From the NCBI GenBank assembly GCA_032622095.1, contig CP136063.1, forward strand, positions 279,861,426-279,925,425: a stretch of 64,000 nt of DNA. The letters run 5' to 3'. Source of the DNA: Siphonodentalium dalli (taxonomy: Eukaryota; Mollusca; Scaphopoda; Gadilida; Siphonodentaliidae). The notes under the pieces are model-generated. The model searched no databases. It was not told where the DNA came from and saw only the letters and a list, made by a program, of their open reading frames with translations. The translations under genes were made by a program, and so were the position numbers. Shown piece after piece: positions 24,262-35,683 of the stretch. Position 1 is the first letter of the stretch; every line of letters begins with the position of its first letter.

Positions 24262-26460
24262 TTTTTCACTGACCATTGTTAATCTAACATTTTATGCAAA
24301 AATATCACCGTGGGACAGGGAAATATGAATGTATGGGGTGATTTGGTGTTTACATTTTCGTTCTGCGTTTGACCGTAATCGCCTATTTCCGTCGTGTCTA
24401 TTTTTAGCCGATAATATGAGCTTTGTGTTGGCGAATGAGACTATTAAATTGTTGCTCCATGTACGCAATGTTAATGCCGACTATATATAACCATTTTGAT
24501 GCCGCTACACGCTGTATTATTGATAAACAGCCGGTTTTCTAATACCGTCCCAATACCGTCCCAAATACCGTCCCATACCGTCCCATACCGTCCCAAATAC
24601 CGTCCCATACCGTCCCATACCGTCCCAATACCGTCCCATCCCGTTCTGCAATTTCCAAAGGTTCCGTCCCATCAGCGAAAAAAAACATGTTTTCATCTTG
24701 ATTATGGTCATTAAAATGTTACAATGATGTCGAGAAGATGTTAATCTAGCATTTTATGTAAAAATATCGCCGCGGGACGGGGAAATGTGAATGCATGGGG
24801 TGATTTGGTGTTTGTTTACATTTTCGTTCTGCAATTTCGCTTCCGTCCCATCAGCGAAAAAAAACATGTTTTCATCTTGATTATGGTCAATAAAATGGGA
24901 CCACCAATAAAATGCTGCACTGATGACCATATAGAGCCATTTTGGTGCTGCTACATGCTGTATTATTGATAAACAGCAAGTTTAGGGTTCTATCTTAGCT
25001 GTTCTGCGTTTTCTAATACCGTCCCATCCTATCTCATACCGTCCCATCAGCGAAAAAAAACATGTTTTCATCTTGATTATGGTCAATAAAATGTTACAAT
25101 GATGTCGAGAAGATATTAATCTAACATTTTATGTAAAAATATCGCCGCGGGACGGGGAAATGTTAATGCATGGGGTGATTTGGTGTTTGTTTACATTTTC
25201 GTTCTGCAATTTCGCTTCCGTCCCATCAGCGAAAAAAAACATGTTTTCATCTTGATTATGGTCAATAAAATGGGACCACCAATAAAATGCTGCACTGATG
25301 ACCATATAGAGCCATTTTGGTGCTGCTACATGCTGTATTATTGCTAAACAGCAAGTTTAGGGGTCTATCTTAGCTGTTCTGCGTTTTCTAATACCGTCCC
25401 ATCCTATCTCATACCGTCCCATCAGCGAAAAAAAACATGTTTTCATCTTGATTATGGTCAATAAAATGTTACAATGATGTCGAGAAGATATTAATCTAAC
25501 ATTTTATGTAAAAATATCGCCGCGGGACGGGGAAATGTTAATGCATGGGGTGATTTGGTGTTTGTTTACATTTTCGTTCTGCAATTTCGCTTCCGTCCCA
25601 TCGACGAAAAAAGTTGTTTTCATCCGTCCCATCAGCGAAAAAAAACATGTTTTCATCTTGATTATGGTCAATAAAATGTTACAATGATGTCGAGAAGATA
25701 TTAATCTAACATTTTATGTAAAAATATCGCCGCGGGACTGGGAAATGTTAATGCATGGGGTGATTTGGTGTTTGTTTACATTTTCGTTCTGCAATTTCCT
25801 ACGGTTGTTCTGCGCTTTAATACCGCTTCCGTTCCGTCCCATCAGCGAATAAAAACATGTTTTAATCTTGATTATGGTCATTAAAATGCTACAATGATGT
25901 CGAGAAGATGTTAATCTAACATTTTATGTAAAAATATCGCCGCGGGACGGGGAAATGTGAATGCATGGGATGATTTAGTGTTTGTTTACATTTTCGTTCT
26001 GCAATTTCGCTTCCGTCCCATCGACGAAAAAAGTTGTTTTCATCTTGATTATGGTCAATAAAATGCTACAGTGATGTCGAAAAGATGTTAATCTAACATT
26101 TTATGCAAAAATATCACCGTGGGACAGGGAAATATGAATGTATGGGGTGATTTGTTGTTTACATTTTCGTTCTGCGTTTGACCGTAATCGCCTATTTCCG
26201 TCGTGTCTATTTTTAGCCGATAATATGAGCTTTGTGTTGGCGAATGAGACTATTAAATTGTTGCTCCATGTACGCAATGTTAATTCCGACTATATATAAC
26301 CATTTTGATGCCGCTACACGCTGTATTATTGATAAACAGCCGGTTTTCTAATACCGTCCCAATACCGTCCCAATACCGTCCCAAATACCGTCCCATACCG
26401 TCCCATACCGTCCCAATACCGTCCCATCCCATCGTCCCATTCTGCATTTTAGTCACTCCC
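24262..26460 (-). repeat. Inverted right arm of the 12.8-kb composite
   Basis: Reads as the reverse complement of the repeat blocks of the left side, including both GGGACGGTAT minisatellites (24538-24640 and 26349-26440, here ATACCGTCCC), the 'cgctttaataccgcttccg' block and 375-bp type units. Identity to the left arm is high. Confidence 0.85.
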
Positions 26461-26468
26461 CATTTTAG
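26461..26468. repeat. Candidate right 8-bp target duplication CATTTTAG
   Basis: Matches 13652-13659. The flank beyond (CCACTCTCAC) also resembles terminal sequence, so the exact boundary is uncertain. Confidence 0.45.
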
Positions 26469-27814
26469 CCACTCTCACTGCGTGCGCGTCCTCAGTTGAC
26501 AGGTTGGGATTTCCCAGTTTCCAGCAACAGTTATCTTTGGGCTGGTTTACCAGTTTCACTTAAAGAAACACAACTTCTTCGAATTTCCAAGAGTTCTGGA
26601 AGCCACTGCCATTACCACGGTGAGCGCCAAATGTCATAGGGTGTACTATGGGTCCATTTATATTATTAAATGTCCTTGAGCCTTTGACATTAAATTTATA
26701 TAGTTAGCCTTGGCAGTATGGGCTCCGTCAATTAATTCTCAGTCTTGGTGGGCAGGGTCTATGGAAAGTTCATATTACCTTTTGTAGTCTTCAATAGCAT
26801 TTATTCATCTTAATAACACATCTTGATTATCATCATCATCACCACCAACACATACAATCAAACATCATCCACAGACTGGCATAGTCTGTTCACATAACAC
26901 AGAGAGTGTTATCATACATCACTATAGGCATAGAATAGGCCCTGCAACCAAATGCAAATATATTACCATTTGCATGATAAGCACGCATATGTGCATACAC
27001 AAATATATGTTAAAGGAACTTGAGGAGTTCCTGAAAATACAAGAAATGCCAGATATCCAATCTATCTAATTGAGATATCTACAAACTGGCATCTCAGGTT
27101 ATCGGGAGATAACCTCACAAAAGTAATCACATTAAAATATAATTAAAATAGGAAATATACTTTATGTCAAAATGGACAAACTCTATGGTGATTTACTTGA
27201 AGACAAAAGTATTAATAAAAACATGTTATAACGATAAAATATAGAAACTGTGAACATACCAGTTCAATGAGACATAGGCCACTATGTCAGGATCTGTATA
27301 CAACGATAGTCTAAACAACTTGACGACATCTTGACGACAAAATAAACTAAGACTTTAAGACAATAACTTTCCGAAGACAACTTTACTTTCTGACAAACTA
27401 ATCTAAAACCCTGCGAAACTGTTTAACCTTTGACAACTTTACGCGCGACCATGTGTCATCCAATCAGCTGCGAGCTTACCTGAATTATTTTAAGTGGCGG
27501 TACTAGAGCGTTTAGCATTGGGCTGAAGTGACAGTGATAAGACAGGGACGGATCGAATACAGCAAAGTTGAGAGGGTAAACGGGATGTCGTAAATACCGG
27601 TGATATGGATGCATATGTTAGCTGCTAGTTGTCAGTATTAACTTGTATTAGTTGTATATAAACTAGGGCTAAATTACACCGTCACAAAGAGGAAACACGA
27701 AAGATTCTCACAGTGTCATTATTATGACTGGCATTTAATTATTCGCGCTGTTTCGAATCGATTTGTAAGCACCGAACTCAAATGAAAGTCCCGTAACACA
27801 GCGTAAAAACAGAT
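26469..27814. other. Unique sequence, no gene recognised
   Basis: Non-repetitive DNA of ordinary composition with a short ATC/ACC microsatellite near 26830-26850. No open frame with recognisable motifs and no splice-supported exon was found. Confidence 0.5.
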
Positions 27815-27999
27815 TTGACCTCGGCACGTGAAAAGTTGACCTCGGATCTGAAAATAAATATGCCTATGCCACCCCCGGCCGAAAATACCCCCACATACCA
27901 AGTTTCATCGAAATCGGGTCGGCCGTTTTCGAGTTCATCGCGAACACACAGACCACAGACAGATACACAGACAGATCTTCCAAAATATATAATAGACTA
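27815..27999 (+). repeat. Retroposon-like 3' tail
   Basis: Contains 'ccaagtttcatcgaaatcgg', a run of ACAGAC repeats and AATATATAATAGACTAG. This layout is typical of the 3' tails of RTE-like and related retroposons of invertebrates. Placement in a family is an inference. Confidence 0.45.
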
Positions 28000-29850
28000 G
28001 CCGATGAGCCCGACGTTGTCCGGGCTATTCAAAAACCAAATTTCAAGTCGATAGCTCCACCCGTTTCCGAGATCTGGTATGCGCATGCGCGAAGCTTGCG
28101 TCGCACGGGCTCGGCGACCCGATAAAATTCGTATCCGGGGCAAGAAATTTCAAGTCGATAGCTCCACACGTTTCCGAGATCTCGTCAGCGCATGCGCGAA
28201 GCTGGCGTCGCACGGGCTCGGCGACCCGATAAAATTCGTATCCGGGGCAAGATACATTCACATAGCAAATTTGAAGTCGACAGCTCCACCCGTTTCCGAG
28301 ATCTCGTCTGCGCATGCGCGAAGCTGGCGTCGCACGGGTTCGGCGACCCGATAAAATTCGTATCCGGGGCAAGATACATTCACATAGCAAATTTCAAGTC
28401 GATAGCTCCACCCGTTTCCGAGATCTCGTCTGCGCATGCGCGAAGCTGGCGTCGCACGGGCTCGCCAATACGACAACGACGACCGCCTGGTTAAACTACA
28501 CACACGTACCAAGTTTCGTCCCGATCGGTGGAGAATCGTAGATTTGTATAAAGGACAGACAGACAGACAGACAAACAGACAGATTGTATCAAAATATATA
28601 AGAGACTAGCCGATGAGCCCGACGTTGTCCGGGCTATTCAAAAACCAAATTTCAAGTCGATAGCTCCAGCTGTTTCCGAGATCTGGTCTGCGCATGCGCG
28701 AAGCTGGCGTCGTACGGGCTCGGCGACCCGATAAAATTCGTATCCTGGGCAAGATGCATTCACATAGCAAATTTCAAGTCGATAGCTCCACCCGTTTCCG
28801 AGATCTCGTCTATATTCAAAAACCAAATTTCAAGTCGATAGCTCCACCCGTTTCCGAGATCTGGTCTGCGCATGCGCGAAGCTGGCGTCGCACGGGCTCG
28901 GCGACCCGATAAAATTCGTATCCGGGGCAAGACACATTCACATACCAAATTTCAAGTCGATAGCTCCACCCGTTGCCGAGATCTCGTCTGCGCATGCGCG
29001 AAGCTGGCGTCGCACGGGCTCGGCGACCCGATAAAATTCGCATCCGGGGCAAGATACATTCACATACCAAATATCAAGTCGATAGCTCCACCCGTTTCCG
29101 AGATTTCGTCTGCGCATGCGCGAATCGGGCGCCGCACGGGCTCGCCAATACGACAACGTTCACCGCCTGGTCAAACTACACACACGTACCAAGTTTCGTC
29201 CCGATCGGTCGAGAATCGTAGATTTGTATAAATGACAGACAGACAAACAAACATACAGACAGAGGTCTTCAAAATATATATGAGACTAGCCGATGAGCCC
29301 GACGTTGTCCGGGCTATTCAAAAACCAATTTTCAAGTCGATAGCTCTACCCAGCCGACGTTGTCCGGGCTATTCAAAAACCAAATTTCAAGTCGATAGCT
29401 CCACCCGTTTCCTAGATCTGGTCTGCGCATGCGCGAAGCTGGCGTCGCACGGGCTCGGCGACCCGATAAAATTCGTATCCGGGGCAAGATACATTCACAT
29501 ACCAAATTTCAAGTCGATAGCTCCACCCGTTTCCGAGATCTCGTCTGCGCATGCGCGAAGCTGGCGTCGCACGGGCTCGGCGACCCGATAAAATTCGTAT
29601 CCGGGGCAAGATACATTCACATACCAAATTTCAAGTCGATAGCTCCACCCGTTTCCAAGATCTCGTCTGCGCATGCGCGAAGCGGGCGCCGCACGGGCTC
29701 GCCAATACGACAACGTCCACCGCCTGGTCAAACTACACACACCTACCAAGTTTCGTCCCGATCGGTCGAGAATCGTAGATTTGTATCAATGACAGACAAA
29801 CATACAGACAGACAGACAAACAAACAGAGGTCTTCAAAATATATATGAGA
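28000..29850 (+). repeat. GC-rich higher-order tandem array with ~120-bp subunits
   Basis: Three blocks (about 28000-28605, 28606-29284, 29285-29850) each start with 'gactagccgatgagcccgac', contain two to four ~120-bp subunits ('caagtcgatagctccacccg', then 'tgcgcatgcgcgaagc', then 'cgacccgataaaattcg') and end with 'accaagtttcgtcccgatcgg' followed by ACAGAC repeats and AATATATAAGAGACTAG. It looks like tandemly multiplied retroposon tails. The Arg-rich frames on both strands arise from the repeat and are not taken as genes. Confidence 0.8.
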
Positions 29851-29890
29851 TATATATATATATGTGTGTGTGTGTATATACACACACCTT
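29846..29890. repeat. (TA)n/(TG)n microsatellite
   Basis: TATATATATATATGTGTGTG followed by TATATACACACAC at the end of the preceding array. Confidence 0.9.
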
Positions 29891-30534
29891 TATTTCCTCC
29901 GCAAACGAAGAGTTTAAACATACATCATACACAAGATAAGTGTTTCAACATATATGTGACAAAAATAAACATCAATGTATCACATGGTTTTATACACAAA
30001 CATACATACCAGCGTTCCTTAACATGAGGTACGTAGAGCCTATTTTGTTGCGTTCGGGCGAATCCGCCGAACTGTATCCGGCGAACTGCTAAACATTGCC
30101 ACGCTGCATGGTCATCCTATAATCCCCGCTGCGGGCGTGAGTAAAACGCAAAGCGGCTCGAATATGTTTAATTTTCCACAACAAGGTTGATTTACTTAGT
30201 TGCAAGTGGTGAATGTAATAGTTGTGTTTGAAAATGGCCCCCGAATCAGGGGGGGGGGGGGGGTAGTACAAAATTTGCAGGAAGGTATGCCGTTTTTTTG
30301 CATCTGGAATTTTCGGGGACCCACCACCCCCAAACCTGCAGAAAACATAATTTTCTACTCCCAATTTTTTGACACCCACCCCCCAAATTTCACTAAAATT
30401 GGTCTAAAATCGCATAAAACTCTACTGATATCACTCTTATGACTGGGAATGGTCTCAATTAGTTCAAATAACAGTTTAACCTGTTTCAGAAGCTGTTTTA
30501 ATTGAGAAAAAAAAATGTTTTATAAATTGCTGAT

Positions 30535-31580
30535 CATCTGTAAACCTAGGTCATTGTGCAGAATACACACAATTTCATAATTTCTAACTTTTTCCTGATT
30601 AGTCAGTCAACTAGACCATTATCTAACATATTCCATACCACATATGTTAGTCTACTCGAGCAACTTTCTTCTATTATACTGAACTAACTGAAACAGGCTC
30701 CCTTTGGGAGCCTATATTCAGCATCGGAGATACCTGTGGCCCCCTTTGTGGGACTTCGCACACATTTTGATCTTAGACAGAGCCTTCATTTAGCGGCAGC
30801 CCCTTTGTGCGCTTCAAGCACATTTGGTCATTTAATCATTTTGATTTATATATATTGTTTTAATAAATATTTTTTTTAAAGATTGAATTCCTTGCTCACC
30901 ACACCAAATTTGGTTGAACTCGGTCCAGGGGTATGAGAGAAAAATCCGGACAGATCCTACTCGTTTATATATATAGATGACAAGCAGTCACAGCACTATA
31001 CCAGACTTGGATACTTTAGGTCTTGTGAGAGATCATCTGAGTTGAAAGACATGCAAATAATTCACGGATTGGCTTGATGCACTGTTGACATATATTTTCT
31101 ACCCATTGATAGTCACATTAATGTTGAGACAGTTGCTCGCTTTTTTCCCCATGCACACAGTGAGCTAGGCATTAGTTACATCAGGACAAGTTTACTTATA
31201 TATGCAAACTTAGGGTCATTGTACAGGATACACACAATTCCATCATTTCTAACCATTTCCCGATTAGTCTGTCAACCAGCCCATTATCTAGCATTATGCC
31301 TTAACAATTTTGTTAGTCTACTGGAGCAACCTCTGTTATAATAAATGACAAACAGTCACTATGCCAGACTTGGATATTTTAGGTGTTGTGAGAGTAACCG
31401 GTCATATGAATTGATATACATGCAAATATTTCACTGATTGGCTTGATGCACTGATGAACAGTGTCATGACAGTTATATTCTAACCATTGATAGTCACATT
31501 AATGTTTGAGACAGTTGCTCGCTCTTTTTCCATGCACACAATGATCTAGGCTTTAGTTACAGCAAGACAAGTTTATTTTT
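30535..31580. repeat. ~375-bp tandem duplication, first copy interrupted
   Basis: Copy 1 is 30535-30678 plus 30972-31203; copy 2 is 31204-31580. Shared landmarks include 'attgtgcagaatacacacaatt', 'ggcttgatgcactg' and 'gagacagttgctcgctc'. The copies differ by scattered substitutions, so the duplication is not recent. Confidence 0.75.
30679..30971 (+). mobile_element. ~293-bp SINE-like retroposon with RTE-like tail
   Basis: Present in the first duplicated copy and absent from the second, where the empty site reads 'gttataataaatgac'. The insert ends with 'ccaaatttggttgaactcggtcc', 'ccggacagatcctactcg' and TTATATATATAG, a tail style common to RTE-like retroposons and their SINEs. No RNA polymerase III promoter boxes were confirmed. 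Confidence 0.55.
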
Positions 31581-32127
31581 TTCAGTTTTACATTTCTCGA
31601 AGCTTCTTTCCGAAGGGTGTCGGGAAGGATTTTTTTCACCCCACACCCCATATGCAACATGTCATAGCTTAATGTCATCTCCACTAAGGCCCATATGAGG
31701 TTCCAGTAACATAAATATGGTGTTTTTGCAGTTATAAATTCTTATAATATGTTTCAAACTTTAGAAATGTCAAATAAGGGCACAAAATGTCTTTAGTAAA
31801 AAATGTGCATGAGGTTGTAAAAAACGCGTTTTTTGCCCCTCGGGCCACACACCCACCCACCCCGGCATACCTTCCTGCATATTTTTTACTACCCCCCCCC
31901 CCCCCTGCCAGAATATATGTATATTTGAGTATGTACAGGCTTTGACAGAAGTTCGGAGATAATTAAAATAACAATTCTCGTGATAAACGTAATCTTAGTC
32001 GAGTGCATTGTTTATTTCATGGTAAATTAACTAATTCCATGCACTAATTGAAATATTGGTCACATATATGAAGCTAGTTGTCTTACATAATCATCTATTG
32101 ACGTGTTAAGTTACCAGAATACCAATC

Positions 32128-32291
32128 CAGTAACTCGAATAATTAACAATTTAAACAGTAACTCGAATAATTAACAATTTAAACAGTAACTCGAATAATT
32201 AACAATTTAAACAGTAACTCGAATAATTAACAATTTAAACAGTAACTCGAATAATTAACAATTTAAACAGTAACTCGAATAATTAACAATT
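32128..32291 (+). repeat. 28-bp minisatellite, six copies
   Basis: Unit CAGTAACTCGAATAATTAAC plus AATTTAAA repeats six times almost without change, the last partial. Confidence 0.95.
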
Positions 32292-32787
32292 TCCAAACTC
32301 ACCGTACTACAGTAAAGTAAACCCAGTGGTGGGCGTCAGTAAAACCCGAGGCAGACTCCAATAGAGTCCGTAATGGGTTTTACTAGAACAATGGGCATTG
32401 CCACGATAAATATTCGATTATTTCTACCAAATTCGCTGGGAATGAAGATTTAGCTTCCTAAGATATCTATATCAATGCAACGTTTGCAACACTATTCAAA
32501 TTTTATCACAACTCGCTTCAATTGAAACGAAATGTCCGACATCACACAACATTGAAATAGGGAATGCTTATTCTCACTATCCATCGGTCATTTTGTCACC
32601 AAATTGAGCCATATTCTTCCCGCTGTCAACATTTGTTTGATGTTGGGTTCATCATTCACCAAGTGAATCCCGATTTGTTCCGATAAAAATAAAATTAAAA
32701 ACAAAATACCGCGTTAAACAAAGTTGCCCGTCGCCGGCCACAAACCGGTCACCCGCGTATCACCAAGACGGAGAAGTGCCTACTGCC

Positions 32788-32831
32788 ATGGAAATCTGGT
32801 CGTCTGGTAAATGTTTTGGTGTCAAGAAAAG
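32788..32831 (+). CDS. Possible first coding exon of a small host gene
   Basis: ATG in a good context (CTGCCATGG) opens 14 codons plus two bases, MEIWSSGKCFGVKK, then a strong AG/GTGAGT donor. The frame joins correctly to the exon proposed at 39485-39656. The upstream 150 bp has several CpGs. Subtracting the DIRS retrotransposon, the intron would have been about 580 bp. No protein family is recognised. The evidence is a start context, a donor, and one in three odds of frame agreement, so this is tentative. Confidence 0.35.
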
Positions 32832-33061
32832 GTGAGTTTATTTCTTTATATGCATTCTATTTATGATTATTTCCGGTTTAATATTCATAGAATAAATCAA
32901 TTCCAATATTCGTGTGTGTGGCTAATCTGATATGTTTACTTTGTGAGAATAATCTCGTTATGTTCAGGGACAACTACAACGAAAATGGAAATAACAGTAA
33001 TAATCGCTCTTATTTACGAATAACAACTGGCGCCGAACCGATTATAATGACCACACTATAG

Positions 33062-33295
33062 TATATGTTTTGGACGTTTCGGAGAATAGTAACAAAACTG
33101 TTGTCTAAAGCGGTATACGCTGATTACAACTCAACGGGCGTTAGCACGCTGTTGTATTATAAGCTAGAATAATTCAATTAAAGGGTGTCACAATGACAGC
33201 CTATTGTGACGTAGTAGAGTGGGTGAGTTAATGAGATCAGTAAACTGAGTCACTTTAGCAGCGTCTTCCAGACTGAACAGGTGTATTTCGCCAAA
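33062..33295 (+). repeat. DIRS repeat A1
   Basis: 234 bp, same length as and near-identical to 38447-38680; ends four bases before the gag ATG. Confidence 0.9.
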
Positions 33296-33296
33296 A

Positions 33297-33731
33297 ATGG
33301 ACGAAACACAAATAGAAAGAAGGATACAAGACGCGATTAAAAAATCACAAGACGACATGTTAGAGAAATTGGGGAAAGTGATAACTACAAACTTTAGCAC
33401 GCTTGTTTCCAGTCAACGACAGATGCAAACGTCGAACACAGAAACATACAAATTTAAAAAACGTGCACACGAAGAGCAGTTTAAGTTAAATTCTGAAGTT
33501 CAAAACAGGATGGCATGCTATGCACAAGCAAAACACCACATGGATGAGAGCGAGCCGAATACAGAGGATGCTTTAAGCGCATTGCGAGAAGGTTTGGACT
33601 TAATAAAAGATAGACAGAAGCTGATAAAATTAGCTGATTCTTCGGATTTGGGATGGAAAGTGGTAGACGAGTATCAGAGGCACAGCCTAGCTGACATTTC
33701 GATGACGAGAAAAGGATTAGGAAGGCCATGA
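33297..33731 (+). pseudogene. DIRS gag-like protein, N-terminal part, frameshifted
   Basis: Starts MDETQIERRIQDAIKKSQDD right after repeat A1. Charged, helical protein of about 130 residues with no enzymatic motif. Near 33695 the frame is lost: after HSLAD the sensible continuation (DDEKRIRKAMSQAKLKEKEK) lies in the +1 frame and runs into the next segment. So the apparent ATGA stop/start overlap at 33728 is probably a single-base indel, not a natural overlap. Confidence 0.75.
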
Positions 33732-34487
33732 GTCAAGCCAAGCTGAAGGAAAAGGAGAAGAAGAAAAAAGTTCGACATGCACCATATAGTGTACCTGTTT
33801 CATCTTCTGTGTCGTCATCCATGATAGCATCAGCTTCCACACCAGGAGTGAGGAAACCAGGGAGATGTTTTCTCTGCCTAGAAGCTGGCCACTGGAAATT
33901 CGAGTGTCCAAAAAGAGGCCCCATGGGGCCGCAGAGACCTAAGATAAGTATTAGTTTTAATTCTTTAGGGTCTCAGGCCGGAGGGGCTGTTCGGGAAAGA
34001 AGCTCAATGCATGAGCTTAACGTAGAGTCCCATGGGCTTATACAACAAGACGTTCGCCACAAGCAAATTACTGGCGTGGGAGATATAAAGGGTTGTGTCA
34101 AAATTTGGGAGGAAGCAGGGGCTTCAGATTACATAATTTCTGTCATAAATAGCGGGTACCGTTTACCTTTTGTTGATGAGCCAACAGCCAAAGTTTTGGA
34201 TAATAACAAATCTTCCCGGGATAACGCTGATTTTGTAAATCAGGCAATCAAAACATTAGTAGATAAAGGTTGTGTTTCTGTAGTCGATTATATGCCGACA
34301 GTTGTCAACCCATTAACAGTTGCCATAAACAGAAATGGCAAGAAAAGATTAGTCTTGGACTGTAGACATCTCAACGAGCATCTTGCAAAATATAAATTCC
34401 GCCTTGAGGACGGGTCAGTCGCAAGGCAGATATTTGAAATTAATGATTACGTGTTTGATTTTGATTTAGAATCTGCATACCATCATA
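33728..34487 (+). pseudogene. DIRS zinc knuckle and N-terminal reverse transcriptase segment
   Basis: Lys-rich stretch, then a CCHC zinc knuckle CFLCLEAGHWKFEC (about 33866-33907), typical for nucleic-acid binding of gag. From about 34150 reverse-transcriptase sequence follows: SGYRLPFVDEP, then KGCVSVV, NRNGKKRLVLDCRHLNEHL and the motif A region FDFDLESAYHH, which is cut by the transposon at 34488. The remaining RT lies at 35684 onward in the same frame once the insert is discounted. Confidence 0.85.
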
Positions 34488-35681
34488 CACTCTAAGAAAT
34501 AAGGGTTCTTTGTGGTTCTTTGAAGAACTCAAGGGTTCTCTTAAGAACCCATAGGTTCCTCGGTGTCAGAAAAGGTTCTCTGTAATCGATAGGGTTCGTC
34601 GGTGTTTGACTAGGGTTCTTTTGGATGCTGAAGGGTTCATGACCAAACAATAATGCAGTTGTTACATGTACCATGGAGACGAATTGAGTGATGAACATGA
34701 ATAAAACATCAACCAGAGAGAAAGGAGGAGTATGTGTTTGTTCGCAGGGTTGGGGAATAGTAATGTATAATAGTAATAGTACTCTACTATATATTTCGAT
34801 ACTTTCGTGTGTGTGTGTCCTTTATAAACTCGAAAACAGCTTGACCAATTGAGCCAAAACTTGCCATCTAAGGGTAAAAACCACAGGCAGTGCACTCAGA
34901 CCATTATAGTTTACGGAATGTCGCGATATACGCAAGAAGAAAACATACTATATTATCATCGTACGCTATTCCATCTGGAGTTCTTATAAAGGTTCTCTAA
35001 AGAACCATGTTGGGATAGATTATGGTTCGCTTAAGAACCATGTTCTGATATATGATAGGTTCTCTGAAGAACCCTCGTGTGATAATCGTAAAATACACAT
35101 AAATATATGTTAAAGTGCAGACTAATTCACCACCTTCGGGCATTCAAGAATATGAATCACACCAAAATTAAGCGAATTGTATATGGAACGTGTAGGTATA
35201 AGCTGCCTTGTATATATCATTCCCCAAATGCTTCAATATTATGACAATCTATTAGTTATTATAAAACACCTCAAAGTGCACTGAACGTCACGATATACAC
35301 AAGAGCGCAAACATACTATATTATCATCGTACGCTATTCCATCTTACAGGTTCTCTGAAGTTCTCTGTTGGGGTAGATTATGGATCCCTTACGAACCCTG
35401 TTCTGATATATGAACGGTTTTCTGGAGAAACCCCGTGTGACCCTTATGATTGTGTCCTCTGAAGTACCATCTGGGGTTCTTATAAAGGTTCCATGAAGAA
35501 CCATGTTCATATTATGGTTCCCTTAAGAACCATCTTGGGGTTCTTCTGTTGAACCTTATGATATGGTTCTTCAGTAGAACCTTATGATGGGGGTCCTTCG
35601 AAGCACCAAATAAGGTGCTCCTATTGTGACAAGGTGAAGAACCTTTTTGTGTTCTCGGAAGGACTTCTGGTTCTAAGAGTG
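34488..35681. mobile_element. 1,194-bp non-autonomous DNA transposon with TA duplication
   Basis: Ends CACTCTAAGAA and (reverse complement) CACTCTTAGAACC form terminal inverted repeats, flanked by TA on both sides (34486-34487 and 35682-35683). The interior has many small palindromes of the type GGTTC...GAACC, such as GGTTCTCTAAAGAACC, and an internal imperfect ~150-bp duplication (about 34915-35060 and 35280-35420). No coding capacity. CACT-type ends with a short duplication could fit CACTA-like elements; TA alone would also fit Tc1/mariner, so the superfamily is open. Confidence 0.8.
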
Positions 35682-35683
35682 TA

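Larger units (their letters stand above)
13660..26460. mobile_element. 12.8-kb foldback-like composite element made of tandem repeats
   Basis: The left end GGGAGAGTGACTAAAATGC and right end (reverse complement) GGGAGTGACTAAAATGC match, and both are followed inward by the same GGGACGGTAT minisatellite and the same repeat blocks in mirror order. The right arm spans about 24262-26460 (2.2 kb); the left side holds two direct copies (from 13660 and from about 18350). Identical 8-bp CATTTTAG sequences lie outside both ends. No transposase is present. Long inverted repeats built of short tandem repeats recall the foldback elements of Drosophila and the TU elements of sea urchin; this similarity is architectural only. 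The middle (21.9-24.1 kb) holds decayed repeat units and a later MITE. Confidence 0.65.
30247..31907. mobile_element. Candidate element with poly(G) terminal inverted repeats
   Basis: Left end 30247-30291 (CA, 15 Gs, GTAGTACAAAATTTGCAGG, AAGGTATGCC) matches the reverse complement of 31864-31907 (CA, 14 Gs, GTAGTAAAAAATATGCAGG, AAGGTATGCC). The interior has no coding capacity. No target duplication was found, so two independent inverted copies of a smaller repeat are possible. Confidence 0.4.

Noticed and set aside
28043-29848. Arg-rich overlapping frames on both strands at 28-29.8 kb
   Set aside because: A ~120-bp GC-rich repeat free of stops in several frames creates them; no start, splice or domain support.
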